Source: Phoronis australis (Eukaryota; Phoronida; Phoronidae). From it: a DNA stretch of 64,000 bases. The position numbers and the translations under genes are program-made. The DNA is taken from positions 129,577-193,576 of the forward strand of contig NMRA01000130.1 in the NCBI GenBank assembly GCA_002633005.1. The letters run 5' to 3'. How positions within the stretch are numbered: the stretch's first letter is position 1; the number at the start of each line of letters is the position of its first letter. Of this stretch, positions 38,726 through 50,109 are shown in pieces. Under the pieces are notes generated by a model that worked only from the letters and a program-made list of their open reading frames with translations, did no database searches and was not told the origin of the DNA.

Positions 38726-39145
38726 TTCCGATCTTTCAAGCTCCCATTTGTTGAAGTGTTTAAAGTCCTATCGAAACGAACACTCCTCAACTACTCAATA
38801 CTGTCCGAGACGTTTTCTTGTTATAGACAATGTCGAAGAAGTGAACTGTTTCTAAATGGGTCAACAATGAATCGTGCTAGAGGTCGACCCCTCTGCCAAT
38901 CGTGTCAAATCTGCCTCCCGTTCAGTAACCTAGGACCTTGCTAAATAGCAAGACTTCGCGAGATTACGTGAGATATTGTCGTGCATTTTAAATGAGAACA
39001 CATGACTTTGACTAGGTTTTAGCTAGGTCCTAGCGTAGGTCCTAGCGTAAACGGAACGCACGCCTGGTATGTAGGGCCCGAGGTCAATCCCCCTCAAAAT
39101 GACTTGAGTTCAGATCTATAGGACGGCTGATAAGACTACAGCTCT

Positions 39146-39153
39146 TATAAATA
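39146..39153 (+). promoter_or_regulatory. TATA-like box (TATAAATA)
   Basis: A perfect TATA-type octamer about 50 bp before an ATG (39198). The GC-rich 67-codon frame that follows (39198-39401) is not recognisable. The box may be fortuitous in AT-rich sequence. Confidence 0.3.
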
Positions 39154-40068
39154 AAGCACTACAACCAGTAAATAAATTCTTTTCAAAAATACGATCTATG
39201 AATACGACGGGACTTTGCCCAGGTTGGCCTCGTTCCCGGCCCGGCGGCGACGCTCGGCCGCGGGGAGTTCCGGCAGTTTTACTTTCCGAACAGTTACCGT
39301 GTAGGTTCAGTAGTGTTGACCCGTATCATTACCAAATATGTGATCCAGGTTTTTGTAATAAGTATCGACTTCTATTAGAGGAAGTCTGTAACGGGCCATA
39401 AAGAGCAAAGTGAAATGGACAACCAAGTCAGTTTCAGTTCCGGACTGATCGACGAGATATAATGCGGAGCGGAGCGGCGTTCATTGGCGGGCGGCAATCA
39501 ATGACTGATACGTCGCCACTATCCACCTATGTCACGGTGCCCGGCGAAATTTCTTAACTAATAGTAATGCGTGTATTAGGTTAATGCACCTCAAGACAAA
39601 AATTAGGAACCAGAAAAAACACACCGTCATGCACTGCACGCGCCACAAGGTCAGAGTGAAAACAGTTTCCAATAGCACTATGAGCCACTGACAAGGCTCT
39701 CCAACAGAAGACAACTAGAAGCTAATCAATAAAAATTTCGGAGACTTGCGTTCACCAACAGAACAATGCCGTTAACGAACGCATGCGCCTATATCAGTTA
39801 ATTCACTCACTTAGACTGGCGCCTGCATGTGAGAAGACAAGCCAGTGTCCTGAAGGTGGGGCGGTAGTTTTTTTGTGACACTTATAATCTACCATTAAGC
39901 TTAATTTTACTAATTCTTTCTTAAATTTGAATTGTTTCAACTCTACTATATGTAGCGGCAGCCACCTTCAATTCGAGCACCAACGGGTTCGGCTTACCAG
40001 ACATGAATGCGTTGTAACATTTCACATCACGCAATTCTGAGAAATAGCCTTTTACATGTCAAGTCTGC

Positions 40069-40081
40069 GGAAGTGACGTCA
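40069..40081 (+). promoter_or_regulatory. Composite ETS/CRE site (GGAAGTGACGTCA)
   Basis: An ETS core (GGAAG) is fused to a perfect palindromic CRE (TGACGTCA, 40074-40081). This composite is typical of TATA-less housekeeping promoters. It lies just upstream of the proposed ABRACL non-coding exon. Confidence 0.65.
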
Positions 40082-40091
40082 TTCTCGAGCA

Positions 40092-40168
40092 CTTCGGCAT
40101 TTGTCTTTCATGTGTTAACTACGGTAGACAAGAAATCGTTTTTCTACTCGTTCTTGCCATAAACATAG
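40092..40168 (+). other. Proposed non-coding first exon of ABRACL (5' UTR)
   Basis: The sequence downstream of the ETS/CRE site ends in CATAG/GTAAGA, a good donor at 40168/40169. The coding exon of ABRACL has its own acceptor 27 bases before the ATG (50081-50082), so a separate upstream 5' UTR exon must exist, and this is the best candidate. The exact transcription start is not determined. Confidence 0.45.
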
Positions 40169-40788
40169 GTAAGATTAATGCCAACACTTCATTGCTTGCC
40201 CCAAAATTTATACAGTAGCCAAATTCAGTGCTTGGTTATGTTTTGTTGCTTTTTATTCTTGTTTGTTTGAGGAGTTGATGAATCACGGAATCTGACTCGC
40301 CTCGTTTCAGCATTTTCAGTAAGTCAGCTTTGTCAAGCCTTTGTCGTGTATTATCCCACGTTGTGAAAATGTAAACTCTGAAAACCGCAAAGTGACTGCC
40401 CCAACTGACCCTTAACTGTTTCTATCCAGTCCTGATCGAAAACCCTGACGCAAAACTCGGGTGTCCTGATCGGCTGATGCCGAGGGTGGGTCAAATTACT
40501 TCCTGTTTGTTTGTTGATTTTGTAAATCATTACTGATGACTGGACTTGGGAACAGTGTGGCTAATTGTGTACAATTTTATTATTTTTGTTAACATCAGTC
40601 TCTATAATTCCTGAATCTGAGAATATGAAAATGACTTCTTTTATCAAAACAGCAGTAATAGCCAAAATTACCTCGCCTGGAACTCTAAGCAGCGACCCCA
40701 ATAAAAGTATAATAGGCAATCGCCTGTTAGCGAGTGGCTGACAGAGGCTCATATGAGTCACCGTAAGCATATCTACAGCAGTAAACAG

Positions 40789-41130
40789 TAGGCCTACCAC
40801 CATCTCAACTGGCTCCAGTATAGACGTGGCCATCCCACAGGCCCATATTCCCTTGCACGAGCAGTGTAAAAACATCCAGCTGCTAATTTGGGCAACTGAA
40901 TGAAGGACTGTTTGAAACAAAAGTTTGATTGCCGAAGCATTTTTTTTAAGCTTATAACAGTTAAAGACATCAACAGCCCCCTAAGGTGTCCTGTGTGCAA
41001 AATGTACTTATAGCACCATGACTTTGAGGGTTTAATCAGTGTGAGTCATAATGGGCCAAAAAGCTTCTGGATTGTGGAGGGCCTATGGGGTGACCACCAT
41101 CTCTACTGGGGCCAGTTGAGATGGTGATAC
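40789..41130. repeat. Inverted repeat around ACCACCATCTC...CAGTTGAGATGG
   Basis: The block at about 40797-40855 (CCATCTCAACTGGCTCCAG ... CCATCCCACAGGCCC) is the inverted, diverged counterpart of 41080-41125 (GGGCCTATGGGGTGACCACC ... GGGGCCAGTTGAGATGG). It may represent terminal sequences of the element at 40985-41470. The long minus frame 40561-40920 crosses it and is considered chance. Confidence 0.5.
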
Positions 41131-41470
41131 TGTCTAATCTGTACAAAGTTTCGCTCTACCTTGCGCTTTAAATCTCAGGCACCCTGACTTTAGGAACCAG
41201 ACAGTCACTGAATAATGTGCCCGTTATTCAATGATTTGTCAAACATTATCGCGGCAAAAGCATACTCAGATTGCTGGTGGCGATCGTAGCCCCATGGTCT
41301 TCCTGCGTTTACAAATTACATCTCACTCACCCTGACCATTGTGGTCAGCCCATTACCATAGCCTTTGTGTTTCCAATGCTGTTAGCCTAATTTGGTGGAA
41401 ACAATTACAGGCACACCACTGTCTAACTAAGGTTGAGGCATTGATGTTTTGGGGAGTTACAGTCAGCATG
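40985..41470 (+). repeat. ~480-bp dispersed repeat, family G, copy 1
   Basis: Collinear with 49318-49810. Shared landmarks are GCAAAATGTACTTA, CCACCATCTCTACTGG, GGAACCAGAC followed by TCACTGAATAATGTGCCCG, GATTGCTGGTGGCGA and ACAATTACAGGCACAC. Clearly diverged and non-coding. Class unknown. Confidence 0.75.
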
Positions 41471-42330
41471 AGCACTTAACTTCGGTCCTGGATTGAAGTT
41501 AACAGCGCCAGTAAACTTCGCACTAAACAAGTTGATTCAACTTCGGTCCCATTGAAGTTATCGCTAAGTGCCACTGTTATCGTCAACAATTACAGGGTAG
41601 TGTTGTTGCTAATATTTGCTTATATTTTGCTAATGATCATCAATCGAATTAAAAATAAGTTTTATGTCAATTAGCACATTTAAATGTTCCCAAATTGTCA
41701 TATTAAAAGAATCTTAGTGTGCAGCGCTACCTTGTGATTACTTCGATGGCAACAGTGTCACCTACCGTTTACTTCGAAGTCCATTAACTACCGAAGCCAG
41801 TATGAATGGTTTAATTAACTTTGCAGTTTACGTTGACGCTCCGCGCATACCGGACTCAGTATGAAAAGGCGTCATTTAACTCGGGCATATCTTTTTGAGT
41901 AGGCTTGACATGCTGATTGGCTGGGGAGTACCTTGCTGTCGCCAGAATTCCTTTGATATCCTAAGAGATCCTGGGGATAAAGCACTTCGCCTAGCCTAGT
42001 CTTGGTGTAGCAATTCCTGTAAACGCTATTCCCAGTCATGTTCACTCACCAAACACAACTTCCAAATCAACTTGCCAATCAGAGTCTCTTACACTTTCTC
42101 CGTTTTACAGCAAACCTATTTGTAATTGTGACCTTTCCCCCAGATTTAAAACGGAATTATAACTTCTTACTCTCTCTTGGTGACATGAAGTCACAAGGGC
42201 CAATGTCTCATTGTGTAATCTAATCAGAATTGGAAAAATCTCCTTATTATCACTGGACAATGGTTGCTTCAGTTATTAATGAATGATGCCAATACTAGAC
42301 ATACCTTTATTTGGAATATGGAATTTTTTT
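41471..42330. other. No gene recognised
   Basis: Non-coding. A loose inverted relationship exists between strings around CTTAACTTCGGTCC (about 41477) and CATTAACTACCGAAG (about 41783). It is too short to define an element. Confidence 0.35.
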
Positions 42331-42821
42331 CAGGGCTTGGAATTTTCCGCGGAAACGTGGATTTCCGCTTTTTTCAAATGTGCTTTCTGCTTTTTTTATA
42401 ATATTTCCGCGTAAAAAAATCGGATTTGATATAAAATTTCCGCAGCAAATTCCTTTCTTACCGCGGTGTTGCAGACGACGTTCACCTCGAAAAGCGGAAG
42501 TTGCTCTTTATGTTCGGAGGAACGTAAATTGTCAACATTGCCGGGGCATATGGGACAGCGTGGTGGGATTTTCAATGGGGTCTCGTGTTATTGTTAAGTG
42601 CGGCGACAAATACTACCGCTCTGCAGCCAAAAATGTGTGGGTTGGGAGTGGACGGGCGAGCTGAAAGGACGCAGACGCATGCTAGTGATGGTGGTAACGT
42701 TTTTTTTTTTAGTCCTCCCGATTTTTGTCGGGGAAAAGTTCACCTTTCAAGGCAGGTTATCGGGCATGATTTGGGCCGTAAAAGTTTCCGCGTTTTTTGT
42801 CATTGGTCATTCCAAGCCCTG
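42331..42821 (+). mobile_element. hAT-like MITE with CAGGGCTTGGAAT ends
   Basis: A 491-bp element with 13-bp perfect terminal inverted repeats, CAGGGCTTGGAAT (42331-42343) and ATTCCAAGCCCTG (42809-42821). CAGGG ends are typical of hAT elements. The flanks are T-rich (ATTTTTTT and TTTTTTAC), so an 8-bp duplication cannot be verified. Repeated TTTCCGCG strings occur near both ends. A plus frame of 117 codons (42311-42664) runs through it without a transposase motif. It is distinct in sequence from family H at 17-25 kb. Confidence 0.75.
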
Positions 42822-43557
42822 TTTTTTACTATTTGAGCAAAGGTCATGGTGTCGAAATTGACATCATGCATGCAATTTTAAAAGCAATGAAGGCTGTCAC
42901 TTGCCAATTCCAGCAGAAATTAGTTGTATTATGTATTATTATATAATTTGGAAAAATTATAAAGTTATGAATTCATATTTTGGCATTACTAATCCTAGAG
43001 CTGCTGCCATGGTAACACAATTGTAGGTCCTTCTAAAAGCTTATTTGTGAATGTGTGTCATGTCCATCTACACGCAAATTTCTTGTTCAAACTTGTGCCA
43101 TCTACACGCTTCTCCGATGTCCCGCTGGAAATTGAGAAAAGTCTCAGCACGTCCTCGTACTAAGTTGCCACAACCACCAGAAACACTGTAACTTGGCATA
43201 AACCACAGGAAAACCATGACTTTTGTCACTAACACAACTTACAGAGAATGGCCAGTGCTGTGATTGGTTGTCACAATTTTAAGTACTATCTTTCAACCAA
43301 TAAATGCTTGTCACTTGAGATCAGCTAATTAACATATCGCCGGATGGCGTTTGCGGGCATTTTAATTTGACAGCTGATCAACTGAGGTTGTTTTTGTGTT
43401 TTTGATATGAAATTGGTAATTTTTTAGCACTTTAATGCAGATCTCATCACGATTTGATCCCGAAGTCTACTTTACCGCTTCGTCACTTACGTACATTTTC
43501 TGATACTTTGTTTCTTCCCTAAATTGAATTCCTATTATTTTTGATAAACAGTTATGT

Positions 43558-44643
43558 GGAGCGTAAGACCAATTTTTATGCGCCCACATATTTATATGTG
43601 GACGCATTATGCCGTCATCTCTGTCCGTCCGTCCGTCCGGGCGGCGTCCGTCCGGCGTCTGGCGTCCGGCGTCCGCTGCTCTATCTCCAAAACCCTTTGA
43701 CATACGTTCATGAAATTTGGCACATATCTTCCATTCATGAATGGGACGGCATGTGCGAACTTTCGGACGGATCCGACTACCGGTGTGCCCCCTAGTGGCA
43801 ATTTTAGTTTTTTACGCTTACCTTTGTATCTTCAAAAGTCCTGAACGGATTTTCATGAAATTTGGTATGTAGGCACCTAGTAGTGAGATGACGCTATCCT
43901 GCCGTTTTCGGATGGATTCGACATAGTTTGCGCCACCTAGTGGCCATTTTTACTGTTTTCGAGTCTGTATTTTTGCGTCCACCCCTCTATCAACCAAACC
44001 GCTCAAAGGATGATTGTGAAAATTGGCGTGTATGTGCTTACTATAAGGAAGACAGCTGACAATGATTTTCAGACGATTTGGACTACTGTGGCGCCTCCTA
44101 GTGGCAGTTTTGTTTTTTTGCGCCCATGGCTGTATCTCCCAAACCGTTTGCAGGATCTTTACTAAATTTAGCAAGTGTATTTATGTGATGTTGACAACGG
44201 ACGATGACGACTTTAGGATGATTCTGATTACCGGTATGCCTCTAGTGGCAATTTTAGTATTTGCCTCTAGTGGCAATTTTAGTATTTTACATTGACCTCT
44301 GTATTTTCATAGGTCTTTAGGTGTATACTTTGTGTTACTTCGTGACTGTGAAGGAAAAGTTCCAAGTAGAAATTTGTTTCTGGCATTCTAATGCTGTGCT
44401 AATCTCGTATGTTGGTAAATTTGTTTTTAATTCTATGTTTCTGTGGTGCTTTAAGCAACTGGTGTATAGGATGTGCTTGTATTATGAAGATTACTCACAT
44501 TTTGCCCCTAGCCTATTGAGGAGACAATGATCATGCCTTTCCATTTTGCAAAGTATGCCCTCTACTGGCCACTTTATGGTACCAATAAACAACCCTAGAA
44601 GGATACCGTATGCGGTGCAATTGTGGGCGCATTTCTACGCTCC
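43558..44643 (+). mobile_element. Periodic CTAGTGGC transposon, copy 1
   Basis: The left end, GGAGCGTAAG followed by TGCGCCCACATATTTATATG, is mirrored at the right end by GTGGGCGCATTTCTACGCTCC. Between them, diverged monomers of about 145 bp repeat. Each has a 'tatctccaaaacc' block, a GAAATTTGGCA block, a GATTTTCAGACGA/GGATCCGACTACC block and a CTAGTGGCAATTTT block (CTAGTGG near 43793, 43938, 44098, 44233 and 44264). A GTCC microsatellite follows the left end (43620-43640). No transposase is present. Open frames within are by-products of the repeats. Confidence 0.8.
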
Positions 44644-44769
44644 GCGTTGCTCTTGTTTTCTTATGTCTCTAATACACATTTTCTGAAACAGGCTCCTGAT
44701 TTAAACTTCAAGGAACTAATCACTGGTCAACAGACTACTGTCTTAACTATAAACATTTACATGTAGATG

Positions 44770-44995
44770 CCTATAGCACTATGTATTTACAGCACTCTGC
44801 ATTTACAGCACTATGCATTTACAGCGCTATGCATTTACAGCGCTATGCATTTACAGCGCTATGCATTTACAGCGCTATGCATTTACAGCGCTATGCATTT
44901 ACAGCGCTATGCATTTACAGCGCTATGCATTTGCAGTACTATGCATTTGCAGCACTATGCATTTGCAGCACTATGCATTCGCAGCACTATCTACG
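44770..44995 (+). repeat. 16-bp minisatellite (TATGCATTTACAGCGC)n, ~14 copies
   Basis: The central units are identical. The edges carry AGCAC, GCAGTAC or TTCGCAG variants, the usual pattern of a minisatellite homogenised at its core. Because 16 is not a multiple of 3, all frames read the same peptide cycle, giving the three overlapping MHLQRYAFTALCIYSA-type frames; these are not genes. Each unit contains the palindrome ATGCAT. Confidence 0.95.
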
Positions 44996-45634
44996 TATAG
45001 TTTTCTGCGGACAAAGTAAAAATGCTTTCAAAATAATTTCTGTGACTAGAGCTTCATTAGATTTTGTGTTAGTCCAGAATTTGTAATTACTTGACTTGCA
45101 TTTACACTTACATTCAATAGCAACATATTACCTTTAATCAACAGATTCAACTTGAAACATGACTGATGATAGTATCTGTTGTTTAATTGTCTAACTATTT
45201 CTTGTGGAAATTTATTTAAGGTTCCAACCTACAAATTTTTCTAAATATTTCCCCATAAAGCTACAATAATGCTGACAAAAACCCTGTCAAATGATATGAC
45301 ACCTATGCAGTACTTCATTGATGGGATATTTGTCTAGGATCCTGCATAACCTTAACTCATGACCCTGGTTTAAAAGGAGGCCTATAATCCCCTGGGTTAA
45401 TCATGGCCAAATTAAACACACACCTTTGTTGTGGCTCTGGGAAATACACAAGGGCAATTCCATTTGTGATGGACCTACAATCAGAGAATATTTTGATCAA
45501 TTGTGAAAAAAATGTTCACCTTAGGAAAATAATTACTGTAATACCTCAATTGATAGGTCTCACTGATAGCTTTCAAAGCATGTATCACTTTCCCCCTATC
45601 TTTTAATCTGACTGAGAAAATTGACTTTAAAGGG
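44996..45634. other. No gene recognised
   Basis: Non-coding intronic sequence between the minisatellite and the TGACGGACGTACG cluster. Confidence 0.4.
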
Positions 45635-47841
45635 GTGTGACGGACATACGCAGAGAATTTGAATTTTTTTTTAAATTTTAATGTTAATTTTCTGTGATTT
45701 GCATTAAGTTACAATTTTATGTTTTACATGATGACTTAGTGGAATGTTTACAAAGTACAACACACTAGTTTATTTGATGATATCTGCTAAGAAATTTTTG
45801 TCAGAGAACTCGACATAAGTTGAGTTACTGTGACGGACGTGTGTGATGGACGTACGCTCTGAATTTTTAGTATTAAACTGTTTGTTGTGACTACGATATC
45901 AATTCAGAATGATTCAAACTTTTGCAGTATTTAAGCAATATTGGTATTTTGCTACTAATACAATGTTTTTTAATTAAAATGTACCGACTGACCTTTTGCA
46001 CGAAATCATCACAGGTAGGGCAACACTAGGAATATACTCTAGGATTTTAACTTTTCAATACATTTGATTAAAGATATAAAACAATCACCTAAAATCTTCT
46101 CTAAGACTTCCTTTTAAAGAGGGTAAGCATTATCGGTTGGATTGAGAGTGATAATCATTTTGTATTTGACAGGTGTGAGTTATCTGGAAAATCTGTTTTT
46201 AAGCGTTAAATAGAACACTAATTCAAAGCTAGTACGTAAATATGACAGTCTAAATATAAAATGTGACATAAAGTTTGAAACATTTCTAATCACTGGCATA
46301 AAAATGCATTTTAATTATTTGTTTTTTAAATTAGAACTTATCCTCAGAGCTTGTACAAAATCATTCTCTGGTCCATGCTGTCGATGGTTCTGATGCATGC
46401 CCATGTAAGTAATAACTGTGATGTTTTTAAAGTGTTAGTAACAGGACTTCAGTGTCTTATTAAAACCAAGTGTGAAGCATATGGTTTAGTAGACATCATC
46501 CACTTTTGGCATTCATGTTTTGATTCAAATCACCCGTGCTATCTTTCAGTGTGAAAAAAAGACATTTTAAATTAATTGCATATAGGATTATGATTTAGGA
46601 ATATGTATAGCTAACTTATCAGATGCTGGGTTCTATTTAGTGATTAAAATGATTATGTTTTCATCCAGCTCTTTAACTCATGCCTTCTTTTCAAATTTAA
46701 TAAGAGGCTTTAAATAATGCCACATCACATAACGCACATCCACGATGGCATTTTTATCGAGTTTCAGAGAATATCCCAGCACATATTTATTCTTCTCCCG
46801 GTTGCGTCTGTTCTTCCCGTGGTCTCAAACAATTTCTTCTATCCTTTCTAAATGGGGTTTAATCTCCTCGAAGCTCAGCAGAAAAAAAAAATAATCGACT
46901 AATTCTTAAAAAGATTGAAGGATCAAGAATATGTAAGATTAGACAATGTAATAATTTGCTATGAAGTAATTTCATGCAAGCCACCCAATGACCCAATACA
47001 CTGAAAAACACAAAAAGAGTGCCTACAGTAAGTGAGGGTGTGACAAAAATGCTAAATAAAGTAGGTGACAGATGCTTACCACTTGAAAATTCACGGTATG
47101 GGCTTTTTCAACACAAGCACAACATAGCAAGTCGAAGCAGAAATAACATGTTGATTCCAGTGCAGTAGCAAGTTGGCATGTGTTCCTTTAGGTCTCTTGT
47201 TATTTGCTATACTCTAGAGCAACTTAGGATTTCTTTTGTATGAATATTTTTGCATCCTGAATTTCCCAAAAGCTAAGCATTTCTGTACTAACACGGGGTA
47301 CCAACAGAAAACAAACAGTAAGTTCATTAAATTAACATTTTGTTTTATTTACATTTTATAATGTGGTACAACTGTTTGATTTTAATAGTTGAATTTTACT
47401 AAGAATAACTAGATTACATTGTAAACTAAACTTTTCTGCAAATACTTTTGAAATTCAAAAAAACCAATGCATTTAGTTAAAATCTGTAACAACTTCTTCA
47501 CTTAATTTTAAAGATGCCTTTGTAATATTTTATGGTTTTAAGGTTCTTGGGTGTGAGACACATTTTATCATGCAAGTTTAGAAAGTAAAAATATGACCTA
47601 AGGTTATTTTTATTGGCTGAAAAATTGCAATTTCATGGGTGTGACGGACGTACGTGACGGACGTACAAATTTGCTGTACGTCTGTCACACAATTTCTGAC
47701 TAAACGAATAATCCCTGGGATCCAAAATTTTGGTCAATAGTATTGAGTAACGAGTTAAAAGAGAATCTGAAATTATTTTAATTTTGATTAAAAACTTATA
47801 ACTTAACTAAACTTTTTAACACTTTGTGATGGACGTACGGC
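45635..47841 (+). repeat. Cluster of TGACGGACGTACG motifs
   Basis: GTGTGACGGACATACG (45635-45650), TGTGACGGACGT with TGTGATGGACGTACG (45830-45856), GTGTGACGGACGTACGTGACGGACGTAC (47639-47666, described as two tandem copies), its inverted form GTACGTCTGTCACAC (47676-47690) and TGTGATGGACGTACGG (47825-47840). The copies at 47639 and 47676 can pair as a hairpin. The motif is rare in the rest of the window, so the cluster may outline a degenerate mobile element about 2.2 kb long. Confidence 0.5.
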
Positions 47842-49199
47842 ACCATGATATCCAGGAGTTGACCTTTGACCCCAAGAGGTCATTGATGTGCCAAAGTTGA
47901 AATGCTATTTTTTATAAAGTTTGGGGTTCATGTGATTGCACAAAATTGATAATATAGTGAAAACACCATAATTAGCTTTGTTATGACAATAATTAGCAAA
48001 ACACATGAAAATAGTGCTAATTTTTTAGGGTCAAGTGACCCCCAAAAATGGGTCCATTTAAGCAAAAAATTTAAAGTTATAGGACAGTCAAATATGGGTC
48101 CTGAAACTAGAGAGAGAGGGCTTTCAGATGAGACCAAAAATGTTGGTATAGCCACAATTTTAATTTTTTGTGTCTAGGTTGACCTTTTCACGGAATTGTC
48201 CACAATGTGATCTACCGTACCTGTATGTTGGTATCCTTGGTATAAACAACCAGAGATGATGTACAGTACTCCTGACTAAAGCCTGTTTGTACGGATTACT
48301 ATCACAAAAATCTATTATCGTAATTCTCTTGCTGGGCTTCAGTAACATCTTGCCAAATACCGTAATTGAATCATTTTTAGCTCTGCAATAGGACAAGTTT
48401 AGGCTTTTTCCGTACTGGGTTACTGCAATTTACTGCCCTTCTCATTCCTATGTTTCAAGTGAAGTAAATTTGCTTTTGTAGTAAAGTAATTACCGTATTA
48501 AGTCCTTGTTTTGCTACCAGAATTTACTTTGCTTGTGGCTTTTAGGAATGTTACTGTAAATCGCTTAAGTGCGAAAGTGGCGTTAGTACTGTTTTTGGTT
48601 AGCATTCTGTTGTCTTTTTAAAGGTGTTCAACACTAGGTATAACCATGGCAGTGAAAGGATTAGTCAAGTCTAGTGCTGAGTGATCCTGTGAGGCAGGGA
48701 GACTAGAACACCTGGTAGTTGAAAAAATGCCGCAACATTGACGAAGGTTTAATAATTTTATGACTTCATCGTCAAACTTTTAAGTTGCCATTCATGTTCA
48801 TTATTGTTTATCCATGGTGAATATACACTATTGTTACTGTATATTTTGCGTGGTAAATATTCCCTGCTCACTGCAAAAAATCAGGCTCTCTTACCCTTTG
48901 TTAAGTACGACCACTAACATAATATTTGATCAAAGCTAAATATGTAGGCCTTCTAGTGGGTGTTTTCCTTGTGTTTGCGTTTGAAAAGCCTGCTGCCAAC
49001 TGTACCTCAGGCAAATAGTGCTATGCATTCGGGACCACAAAAGTATGGGTCATGATTATAGGCTTGCTTGATAAACAAATTTTTCATAGAGATTCCAGAT
49101 GGCCGTGTCATGAGAGAACCCCACCATAAAGCCGTCAGTTACCTGAGGGAGTATTTCCATAGAAAGTGCGCATGGCCTGTGCTGCGTTCTCTACAAAAG
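47842..49199. other. No gene recognised
   Basis: Non-coding intronic sequence. Opposed small frames at 47928-48177 and 48160-48396 are unsupported. Confidence 0.4.
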
Positions 49200-49940
49200 A
49201 GTGCCTACTCCAAATATGTTCCTTTCAAAAACGATCAACGTTGATCAACAAAACTCGTAAAGAAATTATTCTTTTCATGAAAATTTTCTCAGAAATGTTG
49301 TTTGTGTCCTCTTAGTTGTCCTTTTATGCACAAAATGTACTTACTGCAACATGACGTTGATGGTTTTATCAGTGTGAGCCATAATTTGGCTAAAAGCTTC
49401 CATTGTTTGAAGGGCCTGTAGGTTGGCCTGCTTGGCCACCATCTCTACTGGAGTCAGTTGAGACTATGGTAGTGCCTAAATTGTACGGAGTATCACTCTA
49501 CTTGTCGCTTTAAATTTCAGGCCGCCCTGATCTTAGGAACCAGACATTCACTGAATAATGTGCCCGTTTTTCAGTGATTTTTCAAACATAATTTCGGCAA
49601 AAGCGGGATTAGATTGCTGGTGGCGACTTTATCCCGATGGACTTCATGACTTATAAGCCGTGTTTACAAAATATACCCCACTTACCCTGATCACTGTAGT
49701 CCACACCTTACCACACTCTTTGCGTTTCCAATGCAATAATTTTTATTTGTTAGAAATAATTACAGGCACGCTACTTTTTAACAAAGATTTACGCATTCAG
49801 TTAAGGAGGACTTGTCTTTATGAGTAGACTATTCCACATTCAGTCCCTACAAAACCGATCAATGTTGATAAACAAAACTTGTAAGGAAATTATTGTTTTC
49901 TTGAAATGTTCTAAGAAATGTTGTTTATGTCCACCTCCTA
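49200..49940 (+). repeat. Family G repeat copy 2 flanked by ~110-bp direct repeats
   Basis: 49318-49810 matches 40985-41470. It is bracketed by diverged direct repeats: 49200-49315 and 49835-49940 share AACGATCAACGTTGATCAAC-like, AAACTCGTAAAGAAATTATT-like and AGAAATGTTGTTT strings. Flanking direct repeats around an internal segment could be LTR-like ends of a small retroelement or a segmental duplication. Confidence 0.6.
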
Positions 49941-50109
49941 GAAGGAATCTTCACTTGCACCCCTTGTAAAAAGTTGTCAAAATACCCCCTTACTATGGCT
50001 CTAAGGTACTTACTGTGACAATTCTAATGTAAAAGAAATAGAGATTATTGGTGTTGCATTGATTTCCGTTAATTTGTTTCAGGTAGTCATCTTCCAACTT
50101 ATCCTGAAA

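Larger units (their letters stand above)
39190..40168. promoter_or_regulatory. CpG-rich, probably bidirectional promoter zone
   Basis: Local CpG and GC content rises sharply above the AT-rich surroundings (for example 39205-39290 and 39440-39520). Motifs seen are a CCAAT/ATTGG box at 39483-39487 beside GGCGGGCGG, a composite ETS/CRE site at 40069-40081, and a CpG-dense block at 39210-39290. The zone separates the minus-strand signal-peptide exon (38725) from the ABRACL first exon, a divergent gene arrangement. Confidence 0.55.
40169..50082 (+). other. Proposed ABRACL intron 1 (repeat-filled, ~9.9 kb)
   Basis: No gene was recognised inside. It holds two copies of a ~480-bp repeat (40985 and 49318), a hAT-type MITE (42331-42821), a periodic CTAGTGGC transposon (43558-44643), a 16-bp minisatellite (44770-44995) and a cluster of TGACGGACGTACG motifs (45635-47841). 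It ends with TTAATTTGTTTCAG at 50082. Confidence 0.45.

Noticed and set aside
39198-39401. GC-rich 67-codon plus frame after a TATA-like box
   Set aside because: No recognisable family, and the high CpG content is better explained by the promoter zone. The opposite strand is equally open, which argues that the openness is compositional.
40561-41000. 119-codon and 68-codon minus-strand frames
   Set aside because: They cross an inverted-repeat/dispersed-repeat region and have no recognisable domain.
43541-43801. Protein-coding reading of the GTCCGTCC region
   Set aside because: The frames on both strands derive from the transposon's left end, and near-identical sequence recurs at 53343-53540.
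44767-45086. Three overlapping open frames of 68-101 codons
   Set aside because: They are translations of the 16-bp minisatellite in each frame.
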